64,000 bases of DNA from Bauldia sp963759235 (GTDB lineage Bacteria > Pseudomonadota > Alphaproteobacteria > Rhizobiales > Kaistiaceae). The notes under the pieces were generated by a model. It was not told the origin of the DNA and did not search any database. It saw only the letters and a program-made list of their open reading frames with translations. The DNA lies in the NCBI GenBank assembly GCA_963759235.1, contig CAVWYO010000009.1:186001-250000 (forward strand). Reading direction: 5' to 3'. Positions within the stretch are counted from its first letter, which is position 1, and each line of letters starts with the position of its first letter. The position numbers and the translations under genes are program-made. Positions 61,133-64,000 of the stretch are shown piece after piece.

Positions 61133-61246
61133 CCCTCCTTCCTCATGCTGAAGCCCTCCCGACCAAGCCGGGAGCCGCGAAGCACGCCACGACGGCAATT
61201 GCGTCCTTCGCGGCCACGCTTCGTTAGAACGCCGGGATGAGGAGGG
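61133..61246. repeat. structured repeat-like element between serC and serA
   Basis: Three nested pairings: outer CCCTCCTTCCTCAT (61133-61146) with ATGAGGAGGG (61237-61246), a hairpin CTCCCG/CGGGAG (61156-61161, 61169-61174), and GCCGCGAAG (61174-61182) with CTTCGCGGC (61206-61214). The CCTCATGCTGA...TGAGGAGG layout resembles intergenic palindromic repeats of this order. It may also separate serC and serA expression. Confidence 0.5.
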
Positions 61247-61274
61247 GAGAGACCCCGACACAAGGATTTCTTCC

Positions 61275-62861
61275 ATGACTCCCCGCGTACTGGTTTCCGA
61301 CAAGCTCTCTCCGACCGCCGTCAAGGTGTTCACCGACCGCGGTATCGACGTCGACTACAAGCCCGATCTCGGCAAGGACAAGGACGCCTTGCTCGCCGCT
61401 ATCTTCGACTATGACGGTCTTGCCATCCGCTCGGCCACCAAGGTCACCGAAAAGGTGATCGCCGCCGGATCGAAGCTCCGCGTCATCGGCCGCGCCGGCA
61501 TCGGCGTCGACAATGTCGATGTGCAGGCCGCTACCGCCCGCGGCGTCATCGTAATGAACACGCCGTTCGGCAATTCGATCACCACCGCCGAGCACGCCAT
61601 CGCGATGATGTTGGCGGTGGCCCGGCAGCTCCCGGCGGCGGACGCCTCGACGCAAGCCGGCAAGTGGGAGAAGAACCGCTTCATGGGGGTCGAGATCACC
61701 GGCAAGACCCTCGGCATCATCGGTTGCGGCAATATCGGCTCGATCGTCGCCGATCGGGCGCTGGGCCTCAGGATGAAGGTGATCGCCTTCGATCCCTATC
61801 TCGCCGACGAGCGCGCGGTGCAGCTCGGCGTCGACAAGGTCGACCTCGACGAACTGTTCCGGCGCTCCGACTTCATCACTCTCCACACGCCGCTGACCGA
61901 CAAGACGAAGGGCATCGTCGACGCGGCCGCCATCGCGCGGATGAAGGACGGCGTCCGCATCATCAACTGCGCGCGCGGCGGCTTGGTCGTCGAGGACGAT
62001 CTCGCCGACGCGATCAAGAGCGGCAAGGTCGCCGGCGCCGGTGTCGACGTTTTCGTCGTCGAGCCGGCCGTTGCAAGCCCGCTGTTCGGGCTGCCCAACG
62101 TCGTGTGCACGCCGCATCTCGGCGCGGCGACCACCGAAGCACAGGAAAATGTCGCCATCCAGGTCGCCGAGCAGATGTCCGATTATCTGCTCGACGGCGC
62201 CGTGGCGAACGCCCTCAACACACCGTCGATCACGGCCGAAGAGGCAACGCGCCTGACGCCCTTCGTCCGGCTTGCCGAGGATCTCGGTTCTTTCGCCGGC
62301 CAGCTCAGCGACACGACGATCAGCGCCATCACCATCGAGTTCGCCGGCGACGTCGCCGAGATGAACACCAAGGCGCTGACCTCGGCTCTGCTGGCGGGCT
62401 TGCTCAGGCCGATCCTGACCGAGGTCAACATGGTCAACGCGCCGGTGGTCGCTCAGGCTCGCGGGATTGCCGTCAATGAGGTCCGCCAGTCGCGACGCGG
62501 CGCCTTTGAGACCTATATCAGGGCGACCGTGCGCACCGAGGGGCTGGAGCGGTCGGTTGCGGGCACGGTGTTCTCCGACGGCAAGCCTCGCCTGATCCAG
62601 ATCAAGGGGATCGACATGGAGGCGAGCTTCGGACGCCACATGCTCTACATCACCAACCGCGACAGACCCGGCTTCATCGGGCGGCTCGGAACGCTGCTCG
62701 GCAGCGAGAACGTCAACATCGCGACCTTCAATCTCGGTCGCGCCGCGCCCGGCTCGGACGCAATCGCCCTGATCGAGATCGACGAGCCGATCAAGGACGC
62801 GGTGCTCGACCGGGTGCGTCAGCTCGAGGGCGTCGTTCAGGCGAGGCCGCTGAGCTTCTGA
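61275..62861 (+). CDS. serA: D-3-phosphoglycerate dehydrogenase
   Basis: 528 residues. MTPRVLVSDKLSPTAVKVF; GRAGIGVDNVDVQAATARGVIVMNTPFGNSITTAEHAIAMMLA; GKTLGIIGCGNIGSIVADRA (NAD binding); NCARGGLVVEDDL (Arg), and TPHLGAATTEAQENVA with the catalytic His; then the intervening domain and a C-terminal ACT domain (MLYITNRDRPGFIGRLGTLLGSENVNIATFNLGR). Long form, normally serine-responsive through ACT. Catalyses the first step of serine synthesis. Confidence 0.96.
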   Translation: MTPRVLVSDKLSPTAVKVFTDRGIDVDYKPDLGKDKDALLAAIFDYDGLAIRSATKVTEKVIAAGSKLRVIGRAGIGVDNVDVQAATARGVIVMNTPFGNSITTAEHAIAMMLAVARQLPAADASTQAGKWEKNRFMGVEITGKTLGIIGCGNIGSIVADRALGLRMKVIAFDPYLADERAVQLGVDKVDLDELFRRSDFITLHTPLTDKTKGIVDAAAIARMKDGVRIINCARGGLVVEDDLADAIKSGKVAGAGVDVFVVEPAVASPLFGLPNVVCTPHLGAATTEAQENVAIQVAEQMSDYLLDGAVANALNTPSITAEEATRLTPFVRLAEDLGSFAGQLSDTTISAITIEFAGDVAEMNTKALTSALLAGLLRPILTEVNMVNAPVVAQARGIAVNEVRQSRRGAFETYIRATVRTEGLERSVAGTVFSDGKPRLIQIKGIDMEASFGRHMLYITNRDRPGFIGRLGTLLGSENVNIATFNLGRAAPGSDAIALIEIDEPIKDAVLDRVRQLEGVVQARPLSF

Positions 62862-62885
62862 TCCGGCGCCGTCGGCCGGGATCAG
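62858..62885. terminator. bidirectional terminator-like hairpin between serA and the hydrolase
   Basis: CTGATCC-GGC (62858-62867) pairs with GCC-GGGATCAG (62875-62885) with one bulged base and a seven-base loop. The stem covers both convergent stop codons. There is no clear T run, so termination may be weak. Confidence 0.4.
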
Positions 62886-63655
62886 GGATCGCCGGTCGCC
62901 AACTCGGCGGGCAAGGGGCGGTCGGTGATCCAGGCTTCGACCATCCGGCAGTGGAGGAGCGGCTCGCCGGCGACCCAACCGTGCCATTTGCCGGGAACGA
63001 TGCAGGCGGCGGCCTGTGGCATCGTGCGCGCGAGCAGCCGGTTCGAGGCAAGTGTCGAACCCGGTTCCCGCTCGCCGGCAACGAAGAGGGTGGGGCACTC
63101 CACCCGCGCCAGCCCTTGCGGCTGGTGAAAGTCGAGGGCCTCGGTGAACGCCGCGACAAACGCCGCCGATGACATCCGCCGATAGTCGTTCCGGAAATCG
63201 GCTATGCCTGCCTCGGGCAGCGCGAGGCGGCGTGCGATGATACCGGTCACGAGATCGGTCTTGACGATCGGCCGCATCAGCCGCAGTCCGAGCTTGGCCA
63301 GGGCGAGATGGCGGAGCGGAAGCACGCTGGCGCCGTCGACGACGGCGTGTTCGATCAGTTCCGGCGCCTCGGCGAGGAGCTTGATCGCGACGATGCCGCC
63401 GAGGCTGACGACGACCACATGGGCCCGCCCGCCGGCGGCGCGGGTGCGCACCAGTTCGGCGACCTCGCCGGTCGTCTGGTCGAGCGAGACCCACGGCTCG
63501 CCGGCGGCATCACCGAAGCCGGGGAAATCCGGCAAGAGGCCGTGATACCGCGCGAAGTGGCGGACATGCGCCTTCCACATCTCCGCACTCGCGCCGGCCC
63601 CGTGGAGAAAGAGGATGGTTTCGCCCGTTTTCGGGCCGCTCTCATGAACGCGCAT
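62882..63655 (-). CDS. alpha/beta hydrolase
   Basis: 257 residues. GETILFLHGAGASAEMWKAHVRHFARYHGLLPDFPGFGDAAGEPW (oxyanion HGAG), and the nucleophile elbow VVVSLGGIVAIKLL (S84), in which Val replaces the first Gly of the usual GxSxG. The acid and His come later (FVAGEREPGSTLA..., VPGKWHGWVAGEPL). Substrate unknown. Confidence 0.85.
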   Translation of the reverse strand: MRVHESGPKTGETILFLHGAGASAEMWKAHVRHFARYHGLLPDFPGFGDAAGEPWVSLDQTTGEVAELVRTRAAGGRAHVVVVSLGGIVAIKLLAEAPELIEHAVVDGASVLPLRHLALAKLGLRLMRPIVKTDLVTGIIARRLALPEAGIADFRNDYRRMSSAAFVAAFTEALDFHQPQGLARVECPTLFVAGEREPGSTLASNRLLARTMPQAAACIVPGKWHGWVAGEPLLHCRMVEAWITDRPLPAELATGDP

Positions 63656-63701
63656 GCCGGGAGTATGGTGGGGGCGGCGGCGATTGCCAGCGAAGAAGCG
63701 G

Positions 63702-64000
63702 TCAGCCTGTCGCCCTTTGCCAGTTTCTCTGGGCGATGACGATGCCGGCGACGATCAGCGCATAACCGACGCCGTGGAACCATTCCGGCCGCTCGCCGAG
63801 GAAAAGGATCGCGACCGCCGAACCGAATACCGGGATCAGGTGGAAGAACTGCCCGGCCCGGTTGGCGCCGATCAGCTCGACGCCGCGGTTGAAGCAGAAA
63901 TAGGCGAGGATCGAGGGGAAGATGATGACATAGGCGATCACCGCGAAGGCGGCGGGCGTCGGGTTGAGGCGGTAGCCGGCGCCGAATTCGACGAGGAAGA
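63702..64000 (-). CDS. EamA/DMT-family transporter, 5' end outside window
   Basis: The visible 98 codons are the C-terminal part: FLVEFGAGYRLNPTPAAFAVIAYVIIFPSILAYFCFNRGVELIGANRAGQFFHLIPVFGSAVAILFLGERPEWFHGVGYALIVAGIVIAQRN. The alternation of helices and the LGERP..FH.VG..LI..GI motif are those of the EamA repeat, a ten-helix drug/metabolite transporter. The start is beyond the right edge. Confidence 0.85.
   Translation of the reverse strand, partial: FLVEFGAGYRLNPTPAAFAVIAYVIIFPSILAYFCFNRGVELIGANRAGQFFHLIPVFGSAVAILFLGERPEWFHGVGYALIVAGIVIAQRNWQRATG

Noticed and set aside
61224..63494. 756-codon minus-strand open frame across serA
   Set aside because: Antisense to serA and out of frame with the hydrolase at 62882; no recognisable motif or ribosome site.

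Overview
The window is 64 kb of high-GC, densely packed chromosome from an alphaproteobacterium, most likely of the order Hyphomicrobiales (Rhizobiales). Evidence: a three-subunit transhydrogenase (pntAA-pntAB-pntB), cell-cycle proteins RcdA and TrcR, a consensus CtrA box, the order tkt-gap-pgk next to zapA-6S RNA-formyltetrahydrofolate cyclo-ligase, ruvC-ruvA-ruvB leading to ybgC-tolQRAB-pal-cpoB-tilS-ftsH, and serC-serA with a serC-type leader. The genus cannot be told from the sequence. No tRNA, rRNA or CRISPR was seen.

1-8.2 kb: a truncated HD-domain gene, a cytochrome oxidase subunit IV and the pnt operon. Directly behind pntB lie two roughly 1-kb modules bounded by three copies of the last 31 nt of pntB. 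Module 1 holds a probable antitoxin plus an ADP-ribosyltransferase-like toxin. Module 2 holds one predicted exported protein. Neither encodes a recombinase. This array is the most unusual structure in the window. An HD-GYP/LuxR regulator and a SnoaL-like protein follow.

8.2-16.4 kb: a decayed HigB-like toxin beside an intact XRE antitoxin, a Hyphomicrobiales-type palindromic repeat, TPR proteins, a HAD hydrolase, an SH3/DUF1236 protein, purE-purK, two YdcH/DUF465 proteins and an ArsR-SRPBCC pair.

16.4-31.5 kb: assorted metabolism and membrane genes, then cell-cycle loci: trcR, and rcdA preceded by a CtrA box and a probable small RNA with its own terminator. Then come rpmE, a MotA/OmpA-type ion-channel pair, suhB, a DUF2182 membrane protein, a Sel1-repeat protein, a ThiE-like protein and a class I aldolase.

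31.5-43.9 kb: pgk, a glycolipid-binding-domain gene, gap and tkt (central carbon metabolism); DUF4164-zapA-6S RNA-cyclo-ligase; a YmdB phosphodiesterase, YebC, a Pr6Pr membrane protein, lgt and a DUF1906 protein.

43.9-58.7 kb: the Holliday-junction genes ruvC, ruvA and ruvB, each separated by an added gene (VapBC; a GNAT acetyltransferase), and a lower-GC DUF262/HNH restriction-like gene between ruvB and ybgC. The Tol-Pal envelope operon follows, with CtrA-like half sites before tolQ and pal, then tilS and ftsH.

58.7-64 kb: an outer-membrane beta-barrel, serC-serA (serine synthesis), an alpha/beta hydrolase and the truncated end of an EamA transporter. Most of the window is core genome; accessory DNA is concentrated at 3.8-6 kb, 8.2-9.5 kb and 44.4-49.3 kb.
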